A DNA stretch of 19,866 bases from an uncultured Oscillospiraceae bacterium (GTDB lineage: Bacteria; Bacillota; Clostridia; Oscillospirales; Oscillospiraceae). Of the stretch, positions 6,536-15,188 are shown piece after piece. The number at the start of each line of letters is the position of its first letter. Position 1 is the stretch's first letter. The notes below the pieces were generated by a model. That model was given only the letters and a program-made list of their open reading frames with translations, had not been told where the DNA came from and did no database searches. A program made the translations under genes and the position numbers. The stretch covers positions 1 to 19,866 of the forward strand of contig CAAEKQ010000124.1 of NCBI GenBank assembly GCA_900756575.1, given 5' to 3'.

Positions 6536-6814
6536 TTAGAAGAATTTTTTCTTCCGGCAGGGCTTTCGAATCTTTTCTACCTCAACCTCCACCAGGATGA
6601 TGTCGCCGCCCATCCGCCGGATGCAGCCCCAGGGAATCACATAGTCATCCTCCCGGCCAAACAGTCCGAAGAACTTCGCTTTCCCAGGAACCACAATGGC
6701 CACCACATTTCCGCCGGTACAGTCCAGCTCCAAATCCGACACAAAGCCGATCCGGCAGCCGTCACAGATATTGATCACCTCCCGGCATTTGAGCTCTGAC
6801 ATGGTTACGATCAT
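6536..6814 (-). CDS. YlmC/YmxH family sporulation protein (PRC-barrel)
   Basis: 92-aa PRC-barrel protein of the YlmC/YmxH family, conserved in endospore formers and annotated as sporulation-related; the molecular function is unknown. The N-terminus MSELKCREVINICDGCRIGF and the central DYVIPWGCIRRMGGDIILV are typical, ending in a lysine-rich tail. The ATG at 6814 is chosen because GGGAGG lies about 7 nt upstream; the second ATG (MSELK, 6802) is too far from it. It lies 28 nt after sigG and is presumably cotranscribed with it, as in many Clostridia. Confidence 0.88.
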   Translation of the reverse strand: MIVTMSELKCREVINICDGCRIGFVSDLELDCTGGNVVAIVVPGKAKFFGLFGREDDYVIPWGCIRRMGGDIILVEVEVEKIRKPCRKKKFF

Positions 6815-6842
6815 CCGGTTCCCTCCCCAATTGCCGCCGGTG

Positions 6843-7625
6843 CTACATCTGCACCGAGATTGCTTTCCGAATCTGCGAAATTGCCCCTTTCTCCAGGCGC
6901 GAAACCTGGGCTTGGGAGATGCCCACCTCGCTAGCTACCTCCATCTGGGTTCTTCCGTCGTAAAACCGCAGCGCCAGAATTCGTTTTTCCCGATCCGTCA
7001 GGTTCTTCATGGCCTCCCGCAGGGCAATGTGCTCAATCCAGCGCTCGTCGGTGTTCCGGGTGTCCTTCACCTGATCCATCACCGTAAGTGGATCGCCACC
7101 ATCGGAATAAATGGGGTCATACAAACTCACCGGCGATGCAATGGCGTCCATGGCAAAATTGACCTCTTCCACCGGCAGCTCCAACTTCTTAGCGATTTCC
7201 TCCATGCTGGGCTCTTTCTGGTGCTCCCGCATCAGCTGCTCCCGGGTCTGGAGTACTCGATAGGCCGTATCCCGCAGACTTCGGCTCACCCGAATGGCGC
7301 TGTTGTCCCGCAGAAATCGGCGGATTTCCCCAGCAATCATGGGCACGCCATAGGTGGAAAATCTTGTATTCAGGCTGATATCAAAGTTTTCGATGGCCTT
7401 CAGCAGTCCGATGCAGCCCACCTGAAACAGATCGTCCGGATTTTCTCCGCTGCTGGAAAACCGCTGGATTACGCTGAGCACCAGCCGGAGATTCCCCTCC
7501 ACCAGCGCATTTCTGGCGGACTGATCCCCGGCCTTGTACCGGCGCATCAGCTCCATCATTTCGTCATTTTTCAGTACCTTTAGTTTTGATGTGTTTACTC
7601 CGCAGATTTCAACCTTCCCAAGCAT
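6843..7625 (-). CDS. sigG: RNA polymerase sporulation sigma factor SigG
   Basis: Late forespore sigma factor. The 260-aa protein begins MLGKVEICGVNTSKLKVL; KVEICGVxTSKL is diagnostic of sigma-G and separates it from sigma-F. Region 2 (about 33-108) includes NPDDLFQVGCIGLLKAI and FSTYGVPMIAGEIRRFLRD; region 3 follows with SRSLRDTAYRVLQ; region 4 (about 202-256) includes LTDREKRILALRFYDGRTQ and the helix-turn-helix EVGISQAQVSRLEKGA. The ATG at 7625 follows GGGAGG by 8 nt. That site is one arm of a long hairpin, suggesting control of translation. It marks the organism as spore-forming. ylmC follows. Confidence 0.96.
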   Translation of the reverse strand: MLGKVEICGVNTSKLKVLKNDEMMELMRRYKAGDQSARNALVEGNLRLVLSVIQRFSSSGENPDDLFQVGCIGLLKAIENFDISLNTRFSTYGVPMIAGEIRRFLRDNSAIRVSRSLRDTAYRVLQTREQLMREHQKEPSMEEIAKKLELPVEEVNFAMDAIASPVSLYDPIYSDGGDPLTVMDQVKDTRNTDERWIEHIALREAMKNLTDREKRILALRFYDGRTQMEVASEVGISQAQVSRLEKGAISQIRKAISVQM

Positions 7626-7633
7626 ATGAAAAA

Positions 7634-7672
7634 CCTCCCGGAAAAATTCCTGTTAGAATTTTTCCCAGGAGG
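7634..7672 (-). promoter_or_regulatory. hairpin sequestering the sigG ribosome-binding site / terminator-like
   Basis: On the - strand, arm 7672-7656 (CCTCCTGGGAAAAATTC) pairs with arm 7649-7634 (GAATTTTTCCGGGAGG) over about 16 bp with one bulged G, loop TAACAG. The second arm contains the sigG Shine-Dalgarno sequence, and TTTTT follows before the ATG. It can therefore act as a terminator for transcripts from the upstream lipoprotein gene and as a block to sigG translation on read-through RNA. In Bacillus subtilis, as I recall, a leader hairpin also limits sigG expression. Confidence 0.7.
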
Positions 7673-7685
7673 CAAATTTTCATTC
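7656..7685 (-). promoter_or_regulatory. possible forespore (sigma-F/G type) promoter for sigG
   Basis: On the - strand: GAATG (7685-7681), 15-bp spacer, GGAAAAATTC (7665-7656), which resembles the GG-rich -10 element of sigma-F/sigma-G promoters; the -35 match is poor. A start about 7 nt further would lie within the hairpin loop, giving an RNA that lacks the anti-Shine-Dalgarno arm. Weak evidence. Confidence 0.22.
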
Positions 7686-7720
7686 TGCCGAAAAAGAGGA
7701 CTTCCGCAGAGTTTCGGAAA

Positions 7721-8680
7721 TTACTCCGCCGGAGTGACCAGGAAGCCGTAAATGGCGCTGCCCTGATAGTGTTCAGAGTTCCATTCACCCTTCACCACAT
7801 AGATCATGTTCGCGTCGCCTGCGTCCAGGGTAATTTCGCCGCTGTCACTGACGGGAACATCGGTTCCGGTATCCTGCGGGTCATCCTGGCGATACACGGT
7901 GACGGTCAGGCTGTCAGGGCTTGGAGCAAAGGTCAGCTTTACCGTGTCAAAGTTGGTACGCCGGACGGTGGTATACTCGTCGAAAAACCAATCCTGAGGC
8001 TTTTGCCCGTCCAGTTTGGCATTGCTGACCCCACCCTCCTTGGCGCTGCTGTCCTCATAGCTCCAATCGCCGGTTTTATAGGGGATCAGCTGGTTGTACT
8101 GGCCCAGATCGTCTTTGTACTGCACACTGAGATCCGGGGCCTGATTGACCACCTCCGGCTCCCACCATTTGCCCGTGCCGAACAGGTCAGGAATGTCATT
8201 TTCTGCCGGAAAATCCGGGTCCGGGGTGTTATTGGTTACGACAATCTTACTGGCGGAAATCTGCGCGGGAATGCTCATGGTCACCATGCCCGGAAACGTG
8301 ACGTCCATCAGGCAGCCCCGATTCATGTCCTCCAGGGTCATGGGATTGCCGTCAGCATCGGTGATTTCGGCGTTGTCCATATAGACCTTGAGATAATCGC
8401 CGCCCAGGACCTTTGTTCCGGCATCGTCATAGCAGGCCGCCATCATGGAGCCGTCCTGCAAATCAAGAAAATAGATCATACCCACAGTGGTTTCGCCGCC
8501 ATTCATAATCGTGCTGTCTTCCACATCACTGGCCGGTGCTTCCGGCACACTGCTTTCCGCAGAATTTATCTCGGAAGAAGCAACGGGCGCAGTGGATGCA
8601 GAAGCCCCCTGACTGCTACCACAGGCGGTAAAAGCAGCCAGCATGAACAGTGCAAGGATGAAGCTGAAAAATCGTTTCAT
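7721..8680 (-). CDS. Predicted lipoprotein, function unknown
   Basis: 319-aa exported protein. The signal peptide MKRFFSFILALFMLAAFTAC ends in a lipobox-like FTAC with C20 as the lipidation site, followed by a Ser/Ala-rich linker (about 21-60), so it should be anchored to the outer face of the membrane. The mature part has no enzyme motif I recognise; segments such as LTVTVYRQDDP and EITLDAGDANMIYVVKGEW suggest beta-sandwich folds. The ATG at 8680 has AAAGGAGG 9 nt upstream. It lies between the DUF4127-SLH gene (terminator between) and sigG. I do not recognise the family. Confidence 0.8.
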   Translation of the reverse strand: MKRFFSFILALFMLAAFTACGSSQGASASTAPVASSEINSAESSVPEAPASDVEDSTIMNGGETTVGMIYFLDLQDGSMMAACYDDAGTKVLGGDYLKVYMDNAEITDADGNPMTLEDMNRGCLMDVTFPGMVTMSIPAQISASKIVVTNNTPDPDFPAENDIPDLFGTGKWWEPEVVNQAPDLSVQYKDDLGQYNQLIPYKTGDWSYEDSSAKEGGVSNAKLDGQKPQDWFFDEYTTVRRTNFDTVKLTFAPSPDSLTVTVYRQDDPQDTGTDVPVSDSGEITLDAGDANMIYVVKGEWNSEHYQGSAIYGFLVTPAE

Positions 8681-8718
8681 AATGTTAACCTCCTTTGCTT
8701 GTATAGACGTGCGGTTTC

Positions 8719-8762
8719 AAAAAAGGTTCCATGGATCTTTTCCGTCACCATGGAACCTTTTT
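8719..8762 (-). terminator. terminator of the DUF4127-SLH gene
   Basis: AAAGGTTCCATGG (8722-8734) and CCATGGAACCTTT (8748-8760) form a 13-bp stem with a 13-nt loop; T runs flank both ends, so it can work on both strands. It follows the - strand gene ending at 8769. Confidence 0.88.
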
Positions 8763-8768
8763 ATCTGA

Positions 8769-11189
8769 TTACGACGCGAAATGTCCGACAGAAGCCTCTG
8801 TGATGGCGCTAAAGCCCCAATAAGAGGTGGACACGTCCGAATACAGTGAGGATGTCGTAGCCCAGGAGGGTGCAGAATCCGTTCTGCCAAACAGCCGATT
8901 CAGCATCACCACCGCCTCCGTCCGGTTTACATTGGCCTGGGGCCGGAATGTGCCGTCCTTATAGCCCGTGATAATTCCGGCGTTGGCCAGGAGATAGACG
9001 CTTTGGGTGTACCATGCATCTCCGTCCTTTGGCACGTCGGTAAAGGAGGCATCCGTAGTCGGCTCCAGACTTACATTCTCCGCCTTCAAATACTGGGCCA
9101 GCATTGCCACGAACTCCGCCCGGGAAATTCTATTCTGACCACGGAAGGTGCCGTCTGTATAGCCGCGCATATAGCCCCGGTTATAGGCCGTGGCCACATA
9201 GACCCTGGCCCAGCCCGGCACATCGTCAAAGGGACAATCCAGCGCATCTGCCAGCTTTGCTTCCGATGCGGACACCAGCATTTTGGCAGCTTGATTTCGG
9301 CTCAGGCTGTCGCCGGGATGGAATGTGCCGTCACCCATGCCCTGCACATAGGGGGCGTGATAGTGATAGGAATATGCCTCCTCGGAAAAGGTGCAGTTCA
9401 CTTCAAAGTCAATTTCAAAGGTTCGGTTCCAGGGGAAGTTATACCGGGGAATCTCGACGCCGGAAATCGCTGCAGTGGTAAAAGGCGAAAGACTTACAAT
9501 GCTGTTGGAATGGCAAACGTTGTCAAGGAGTTCCGCCGTATCGGCCTTCATATTATCATCCAGAATTTGACTATAGGAAGCCAGCTTTTCCAGATCGTCC
9601 GTGGCAAAGTTGTTACAGTTGACGCCAAGAAGATCCAGCTGGCGGCTAGTCTGTGCCAAAACGCCATCTGCCTTATAGTATTCCTTCAAAAGCGCCGTCA
9701 CCATGGTGCCCACCTGGGCGCGCCTGGCCTTCTCCGAGATATTCTGGCTCAGAGACCGGTAGCGGGATACGCCGTAGCTCAGCGCAATGGGAACCTGAAT
9801 CACGCCGTCGTTACAACCCGAATAGGAAAGCAGATAGCCAAGATGCACCGACTCGATGAGCATGGAATGCAGCACACTTCGGTCGTTCGAAGTGAAATCC
9901 ATCAGAATGGTCGGGACGTTGTTCTGCTCATTTGCATTGATCTGGTCGATCAGCTGGGAAAATACCGCCCTGTTATGCTCGGAATCCGAGGTACTTGCTA
10001 CCATCAAAAGGGAGATATCCCCCTCATCTTCGGTAATCTGGGCATCTATATAAGACGCGGTGCTGTCCAGCAGCTCAGAAACCGTCATATAGTTGTAAGT
10101 GGGAACCCAGTCCCCCTCAATTCCGTAATACTTCACACCCAGCGTGGTACCCTGGGTATCCGTCTTTTCCCCGTAGTGCTTGGAGAGAATCATCTGGGCA
10201 ATGCCGTCCAGGGCAGAGAGAATCGTGATCCGATTGCCCGCGATCCGCTCCACATAGGCAATTTCGTTGGTGTGAATGTTATTGCCGTCAGAGGAATCGT
10301 CCACACCCAGCACATATTCAATATTATCGTTGAATGCCAGATGCCTCAGGGCATAGTCCACCAGCCGCAGTTTCCGCTCCCGGATTTTCAGATAATTGGC
10401 AATAATTTCGTCGTCGCTGGTCTGAGTCACCGCAGCAGTCCGGCTCTCTGCTTTGAGGGCCGCCTCCAGTCCGATTACGCTGATGGCCTCCATCTCCGCA
10501 TCATCGGTGGCAAAAATGGAGGAATCCGCATCCTGCTCGTCGATGCAGTTGGGGTAGTTTTTGATGACGTTCTCCAGAGTCAGCTTCCAGCCGGTAAGGG
10601 TCGGGCGGGCCTTCATGCCATAGCTCCGGGTCAGGCTGTAGGCATGGAGACCATAACCGCCAAAGCCAGAGGACATGGCAAGCCGCAGAACGGAATCAAT
10701 CACATAGACGTGCTTCGTATTGGCAAGCTCACCGATATAGTCAATGATGTCGTATTCCGTCATGACTTTGCCATTGGGCAGGGTCACAGGCTCCATCTCC
10801 ATCATGCACCGGGAGTTCATCAAACCGCCGGAAAGCAGCTGATCCAAAGAGATGATAAAGGTATCATACTGCTCCGCCTGTTCCATCAGCCATGCCATCA
10901 GCGCCCCTCGATCACCGGATTGGGTTCCATTGGCGTTTTTCGGCTGACCATCCAGCTTGGTGGCGTATAAGTCCGTATCCGGCAAAATCAGTTGGAGATC
11001 CAACGAATCCGCCAGCTGCTGTACCCGCCTCAGGTTCAAGGGACGATCATCCAGGGGGATATAGACAATGGCCCCTTGGCTTGCTTCCGCTTTCTCGCCG
11101 GTGTCATTGGCTGCCCCAATGGGGCACATCATGCCCACAAGCAAGGCAGCCAACAAAATCAGAGATAAAAGTCTCTTTTTCAAAATCAT
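8769..11189 (-). CDS. DUF4127 family protein with C-terminal SLH domains, cell-surface
   Basis: 806-aa secreted protein. The N-terminal signal peptide has a hydrophobic core LLSLILLAALLVGMM and probable cleavage after IGAA. The DUF4127 region follows (IPLDDRPLNLRR near residue 44; DTFIISLDQLLSGGLMNSR near 109-128) and runs to about residue 560; its biochemical function is unknown. Three S-layer homology repeats form the C-terminus at about 605-650, 655-715 and 720-780, each with a GDGTF or KDGTF-type core (GMGDGTFHPG, GYTDGTFRGQ, GYKDGTFRPQ), anchoring the protein to the cell-wall polymer. Start: the ATG at 11189 is only 1 nt from GGAGG; the TTG two codons later (11183) has better 7-nt spacing and gives MKKRLLSL, so it may be the real start. 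It lies 40 nt after folD and is probably cotranscribed. Confidence 0.85.
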   Translation of the reverse strand: MILKKRLLSLILLAALLVGMMCPIGAANDTGEKAEASQGAIVYIPLDDRPLNLRRVQQLADSLDLQLILPDTDLYATKLDGQPKNANGTQSGDRGALMAWLMEQAEQYDTFIISLDQLLSGGLMNSRCMMEMEPVTLPNGKVMTEYDIIDYIGELANTKHVYVIDSVLRLAMSSGFGGYGLHAYSLTRSYGMKARPTLTGWKLTLENVIKNYPNCIDEQDADSSIFATDDAEMEAISVIGLEAALKAESRTAAVTQTSDDEIIANYLKIRERKLRLVDYALRHLAFNDNIEYVLGVDDSSDGNNIHTNEIAYVERIAGNRITILSALDGIAQMILSKHYGEKTDTQGTTLGVKYYGIEGDWVPTYNYMTVSELLDSTASYIDAQITEDEGDISLLMVASTSDSEHNRAVFSQLIDQINANEQNNVPTILMDFTSNDRSVLHSMLIESVHLGYLLSYSGCNDGVIQVPIALSYGVSRYRSLSQNISEKARRAQVGTMVTALLKEYYKADGVLAQTSRQLDLLGVNCNNFATDDLEKLASYSQILDDNMKADTAELLDNVCHSNSIVSLSPFTTAAISGVEIPRYNFPWNRTFEIDFEVNCTFSEEAYSYHYHAPYVQGMGDGTFHPGDSLSRNQAAKMLVSASEAKLADALDCPFDDVPGWARVYVATAYNRGYMRGYTDGTFRGQNRISRAEFVAMLAQYLKAENVSLEPTTDASFTDVPKDGDAWYTQSVYLLANAGIITGYKDGTFRPQANVNRTEAVVMLNRLFGRTDSAPSWATTSSLYSDVSTSYWGFSAITEASVGHFAS

Positions 11190-11229
11190 TCCTCCAAGAT
11201 TCTCTTGATCCGATCCATTCCAAGTTGCA

Positions 11230-12081
11230 TTACAGGCCGTTCTGCTGGCGGCAGGCGGTCAGGGTGTTCTCCAGCAGCATGACACGGGTCATGGGGCCGA
11301 CTCCGCCGGGTACGGGGGTGATAGCGCTGGCTTTCTGAGATACGGCGGCATAGTCCACATCGCCGCAGAGCTTGCCTTCGGAATTACGGTTCATGGCAAC
11401 GTCGATAACCACCGCGCCGTCCTTAACCATGTCCTCAGTGACAAAGCCGGTCTTTCCCACAGCGGAAATCAGAATATCCGCCTGGAGGGTCTGGGCCTTC
11501 AGATCCTTGGTGCCGGAGTGGCAGATGGTCACGGTGCCGTTCTTCTGGAGCAGCAGCAGGGCCATGGGCTTACCTACAATGTTGCTCCGTCCAATGACCA
11601 CGCAGTGCTTTCCGGCGGGGTCAATCTTGTATGCCTCCATGAGCTTTACAATGCCTGCGGGGGTGCAGGGGGCGAACCGGGGCATTCCCTGGGTGAGATA
11701 GCCCACATTGGTGGGATGGAACGCATCCACGTCCTTTTGCGGATCAATAGCCTCAATAACCCGCTGAGAGTTGATCTGCTTGGGCAGGGGCAGCTGCACC
11801 AGAATGCCATGGATGGACGCATCATGATTCAGAGTGTCCAACAGCTCCAGCAGCTCCTTCTCGGTGGTTTCCTCCGGGAGATGATACATGGCACTGTAAA
11901 TGCCGCACTCCTGACAATCCTTCTCCTTATTGCGTACATAGACCTTGGAGGCGGGGTTCTCCCCCACCAGCACCACTGCCATGCCCGGCCGGCAGCCCTT
12001 TGCAGCCAGCTCCTCTACCTCCTTGCGGATGGTTTCCTTGCACTGTGCAGACAGCGCCTTTCCGTCTAAAATCGTTGCCAT
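11230..12081 (-). CDS. folD: Bifunctional methylenetetrahydrofolate dehydrogenase/cyclohydrolase
   Basis: FolD interconverts 5,10-methylene- and 10-formyl-tetrahydrofolate using NADP, feeding purine and formylmethionine synthesis. The 283-aa product has the catalytic Tyr-Lys motif YVRNKEK (Y48, K52), HGILVQLPLPKQI, the nucleotide-binding segment GRSNIVGKPMALLLL, and the C-terminal signature PVPGGVGPMT. The ATG at 12081 begins MATILDGKAL with AGGAGG 8 nt upstream; the longer in-frame extension overlaps the promoter and is rejected. Its own promoter precedes it. Confidence 0.97.
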   Translation of the reverse strand: MATILDGKALSAQCKETIRKEVEELAAKGCRPGMAVVLVGENPASKVYVRNKEKDCQECGIYSAMYHLPEETTEKELLELLDTLNHDASIHGILVQLPLPKQINSQRVIEAIDPQKDVDAFHPTNVGYLTQGMPRFAPCTPAGIVKLMEAYKIDPAGKHCVVIGRSNIVGKPMALLLLQKNGTVTICHSGTKDLKAQTLQADILISAVGKTGFVTEDMVKDGAVVIDVAMNRNSEGKLCGDVDYAAVSQKASAITPVPGGVGPMTRVMLLENTLTACRQQNGL

Positions 12082-12124
12082 ATGAAATTCCTCCTGGGTA
12101 ATCTGCATGTAAAATGATGTTTTA

Positions 12125-12153
12125 AGTGTAACATACCTACGCAGCGAATGCAA
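12125..12153 (-). promoter_or_regulatory. folD promoter
   Basis: On the - strand: -35 TTGCAT (12148-12153), 17-bp spacer, -10 TACACT (12125-12130). It starts immediately at the tail of the recN terminator. Confidence 0.6.
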
Positions 12154-12193
12154 GAAAAAGGATACGACAGGAAAAATCCGCCGTATCCTTTGT
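12154..12193 (-). terminator. terminator of the ispA-OLE-recN operon
   Basis: On the - strand: ACAAAGGATACG (12193-12182) pairs with CGTATCCTTT (12166-12157), followed by a T-rich tail. It lies 6 nt after the recN stop and closes the long right-hand operon. Confidence 0.85.
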
Positions 12194-12198
12194 GTTTT

Positions 12199-13854
12199 TT
12201 ACTGGTGCAGCATTTCCTCTGCGCTTTTCAGGGTGTTGCTGGTGATTTTTGCGCCGCCGATGAGCCGGGCAATCTCCGCTTTCCGGCCCTCCAAATCCAG
12301 GGGCGTGACGCTGGTATAGGTGCGTCCATCCTTTTCTGCCTTGGAGATCAGAAAATGGGTATCCGCCATGGCCGCAATCTGGGGAAGATGGGTGACAACC
12401 AGCACCTGCTTGCCCTGGGACACACTGTGTAGCTTTTCCGCCACCTTCTGTGCAGCCCGGCCGGATACGCCGGTGTCCACCTCGTCAAAAATCATCGTGG
12501 GAATATGATCCCTTTCCGACAGGACGTTTTTCATCGCCAGCATGATCCGTGCCAGCTCGCCGCCGGAAGCCACGCGGTTCATCTGCCGCAGCTCCTCGCC
12601 AATATTGGCCGACATCATGAACCGGCAACTGTCCTCGCCGGATTCCTCCAGATGCTTTAACGGCTCCAGCTGGCAGACAAACTGTACTCTCGGCATATCC
12701 AGCTGTCTTAGCTCAGAAATCAGCCGCACCTCAAACTGCTTTGCCGCCTGATGCCGACTTTCCGACAGCTCTGCGGCCAATGCCTTTGCGGCCTTCGCCT
12801 TCACCCGGAATTGCGTCTGTAACTGGGCAATGGTATCGTCCGCCATCTGGATCTCATCCAGCTCTTTTTTGCATTTCTTCTGATAGTTCAGGATATCCTC
12901 GCAGGTGGCACCGTATTTCCGCCGCAGTCGATGGATCACATCCAGCCGTGACTCCACGGCCTCCAGCTCACCGGGAGAAAAATCAAAGCTGTCCCGGAGA
13001 TCCCGCACCCGTTCGGCGGCATCCACAACGGAATAGCTAAGCTCCGTCACTTGATTATACGCCGTATCAATGGACTCGGACACATCCGCCACCAGTCCCA
13101 GGGCGTGCTGGGCCTGAGACACCAGCGACACCGCGCCGTCGGTATCATCCCCGCCATACAGTGCGCCCGCCGCTTCATTCAGGGCGTTCATGAGCTTTTC
13201 GCCGCTGCGCATGAGCTTTCGTTTTTCCTCCAGCTCCTGATCCTCGCCGACTTTCAGCTCCGCCCGGTCAATCTCCTGAATCTGAAACGTGAGATTCTCC
13301 ACCCGGCGGGCTTTTTCTGCTTCGTCCATCTGTAGGCTGCGGATTCGCTTGCGCAGAGCATCCATTTCAAGATATGCATTTCGGTAGCGCTCCATCAGCG
13401 GGGCGTGATCCGCAAAGGCATCCAGCATGGCAAGGTGATTGGCCTCATCAAAGAGCTGGGCCGAATCGTGCTGTCCATGAATCTGAATCAGCTGCTGGCC
13501 CAGTCCACGGAGAATCGAAACCGTCACCGGAATTCCGTTCACCCGGCAGGCATTCCGTCCATCCGCAAAGATTTCCCGTTGGATCAGTACTTCTCCCTCA
13601 TCCACCGGCACGGAATTCTCCTGAAACCAGGGATAATCGGGCACCCCGTGGAACACGGCGCTGATAAACGCGCGACTAGCCCCGGTGCGGATGGCGTCCC
13701 GATAGGCCCGCTGCCCCAGAATGGCCGAAATGGCGTCAATCACAATGGATTTACCGGCACCGGTTTCGCCGGTCAACGCATTGAAGCCAGGACGGAACGT
13801 AATGTCCGCCTGGCGAATCACCGCGATATTCTCAATGTGCAGCAGCTCCAGCAT
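12199..13854 (-). CDS. recN: DNA repair protein RecN
   Basis: SMC-like ATPase recruited to double-strand breaks. The 551-aa product has Walker A GETGAGKS (29-36), long coiled-coil arms around a central hinge (about 150-375), the ABC signature MNRVASGGELARIMLAMK, and Walker B MIFDEVDTGVSGRAA near 430. The N-terminus MLELLHIENIAVI is typical. The ATG at 13854 has GAGG 8 nt upstream. It follows argR by 5 nt and is the last gene of the operon; argR-recN adjacency is conserved in Firmicutes. Confidence 0.97.
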   Translation of the reverse strand: MLELLHIENIAVIRQADITFRPGFNALTGETGAGKSIVIDAISAILGQRAYRDAIRTGASRAFISAVFHGVPDYPWFQENSVPVDEGEVLIQREIFADGRNACRVNGIPVTVSILRGLGQQLIQIHGQHDSAQLFDEANHLAMLDAFADHAPLMERYRNAYLEMDALRKRIRSLQMDEAEKARRVENLTFQIQEIDRAELKVGEDQELEEKRKLMRSGEKLMNALNEAAGALYGGDDTDGAVSLVSQAQHALGLVADVSESIDTAYNQVTELSYSVVDAAERVRDLRDSFDFSPGELEAVESRLDVIHRLRRKYGATCEDILNYQKKCKKELDEIQMADDTIAQLQTQFRVKAKAAKALAAELSESRHQAAKQFEVRLISELRQLDMPRVQFVCQLEPLKHLEESGEDSCRFMMSANIGEELRQMNRVASGGELARIMLAMKNVLSERDHIPTMIFDEVDTGVSGRAAQKVAEKLHSVSQGKQVLVVTHLPQIAAMADTHFLISKAEKDGRTYTSVTPLDLEGRKAEIARLIGGAKITSNTLKSAEEMLHQ

Positions 13855-13859
13855 AGCCG

Positions 13860-14318
13860 TTACCTCGCTCTGTTGATGATCCCCCGAAGCTCCTCACAGA
13901 ATTCTCTGGCATAGTCGGAATCCCGCATAAGAATCAGCCCCGTATCGTCTCCTGCAATGGTGCCCACCACATAGCTGATATCCATGCTGTCCACCGCCGA
14001 GCAGGCCGCAGAAGCAAGGCCCGGCATCGTGTGGATCACCACAATGTTCTGGGCATGATCCAGCTTGATGACGCACTCGTGGAAAATATTATTGAGCCGG
14101 GACACAAAGGACGCAGATTCCGTCTGCTGCACCGTATACCGGTAGCTGCCGGAATCCGAAAGCTCCTTGACGATCCGAAGATCCTTGATGTCCCGGGAAA
14201 TGGTAGCCTGGGTACTGCGGAAGCCGTTTTCCTCCAGAGCCGCCAGCAGTTGCTCCTGGGTTTCAATGTCTTTCTGACCGATGATCTCCAGTATTTTTGC
14301 CTGACGCTGACTTTTCAT
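13860..14318 (-). CDS. argR: Arginine repressor
   Basis: ArgR/AhrC family hexameric regulator of arginine metabolism (152 aa). It has an N-terminal winged helix (KSQRQAKILEII..., then STQATISRDIKDLRIVK as the recognition region) and a C-terminal oligomerisation and arginine-binding domain with GTIAGDDTGLILM, including the conserved Asp pair. The ATG at 14318 is chosen: AGGGG lies 8 nt upstream. The ATG at 14324 is only 2 nt from it, and the nadK stop overlaps there (GTGATG). Translationally coupled to nadK. Confidence 0.95.
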   Translation of the reverse strand: MKSQRQAKILEIIGQKDIETQEQLLAALEENGFRSTQATISRDIKDLRIVKELSDSGSYRYTVQQTESASFVSRLNNIFHECVIKLDHAQNIVVIHTMPGLASAACSAVDSMDISYVVGTIAGDDTGLILMRDSDYAREFCEELRGIINRAR

Positions 14319-14323
14319 TGCCA

Positions 14324-15184
14324 TCACCCCTGAAACTTGTAGTTCAGGACGCCGTAAAAGCTGGTGTCCTTGAGCCGAATGAGCTGAATGCTTCGATTGG
14401 AGGCGGTGACGATCACCTCATCCTCCGCGCTGAGTCGAAAGGCTTTTCCGCCGTCTACGGACAAAAATGCGCTGCGTTTTCCGATGCGCCCGATCCGGGT
14501 GACCACCGTGCGCTCCCGGGAGAGCACCAGTGAACGGATGGACATACTGTGCGCGCAGATTGGGGTTACGATAATGTTCTTGGCACCGGGCTCCACAATT
14601 GGCCCGCCTGCCGACATGGAATAGGCCGTGGTACCGGTGGGCGTAGAGAGTACAATGCCGTCGCCGTCAAACTCCATGGCCTCCTGATCGTCCACGGAAA
14701 TGGACATCTGGATCACGCGGGCCACCGCGCCCTTGGTGACCACCGCGTCATTCAGCGCGTTATCCTCGTAAATGGTTCTGCCGCTGCGCTTTACGGTCAC
14801 ATGGATCATCATCCGGGAATCCAGCGTAAAATCGCCGGTGACCAGCTTTCGTACCAGCGGAAGCTCATTACATTCCAGCTCCGCCATAAAGCCCATGGAG
14901 CCGGTGTTGACTCCTAAAAGAGGAATATTCCGGCTGCCCACCAGCCGCGCCGCATGAAGAATGGTGCCGTCACCGCCAAAGCACACAAGACCCTGACATT
15001 CCCGCAGTGCTTCCTCCATGGAAACAAAGCGTAGCTCCTTGGGCATTTCATGGTTCCGTTCAACGTGAAAGGGCAGGCAGATCTTCACCTCTGCCCCGCT
15101 TTGCCGCAGCAGCTGCTCCACCGATCGCGTGATTTGGTACCCCCGATCCCGATAAGGGTTCGGCATCAGCGTGATCTTCTTCAT
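14324..15184 (-). CDS. nadK: NAD kinase
   Basis: Phosphorylates NAD to NADP. The 286-aa product has the GGDGT motif (70-74), NDAVVTKG, and the glycine-rich DGDGIVLSTPTGTTAYS near residue 171, all diagnostic of bacterial ATP-NAD kinases (PpnK). The ATG at 15184 has AGGGGTGAG just upstream; that site overlaps the end of tlyA (stop at 15189). Its place between tlyA and argR is the standard Firmicutes order. Confidence 0.97.
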   Translation of the reverse strand: MKKITLMPNPYRDRGYQITRSVEQLLRQSGAEVKICLPFHVERNHEMPKELRFVSMEEALRECQGLVCFGGDGTILHAARLVGSRNIPLLGVNTGSMGFMAELECNELPLVRKLVTGDFTLDSRMMIHVTVKRSGRTIYEDNALNDAVVTKGAVARVIQMSISVDDQEAMEFDGDGIVLSTPTGTTAYSMSAGGPIVEPGAKNIIVTPICAHSMSIRSLVLSRERTVVTRIGRIGKRSAFLSVDGGKAFRLSAEDEVIVTASNRSIQLIRLKDTSFYGVLNYKFQG

Positions 15185-15188
15185 GTTC

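Noticed and set aside
9003..10970. 655-codon open frame on the + strand opposite the DUF4127 gene
   Set aside because: It is antisense to a gene with clear domains; its His/Ile/Gly-rich composition is typical of a mirrored coding frame.
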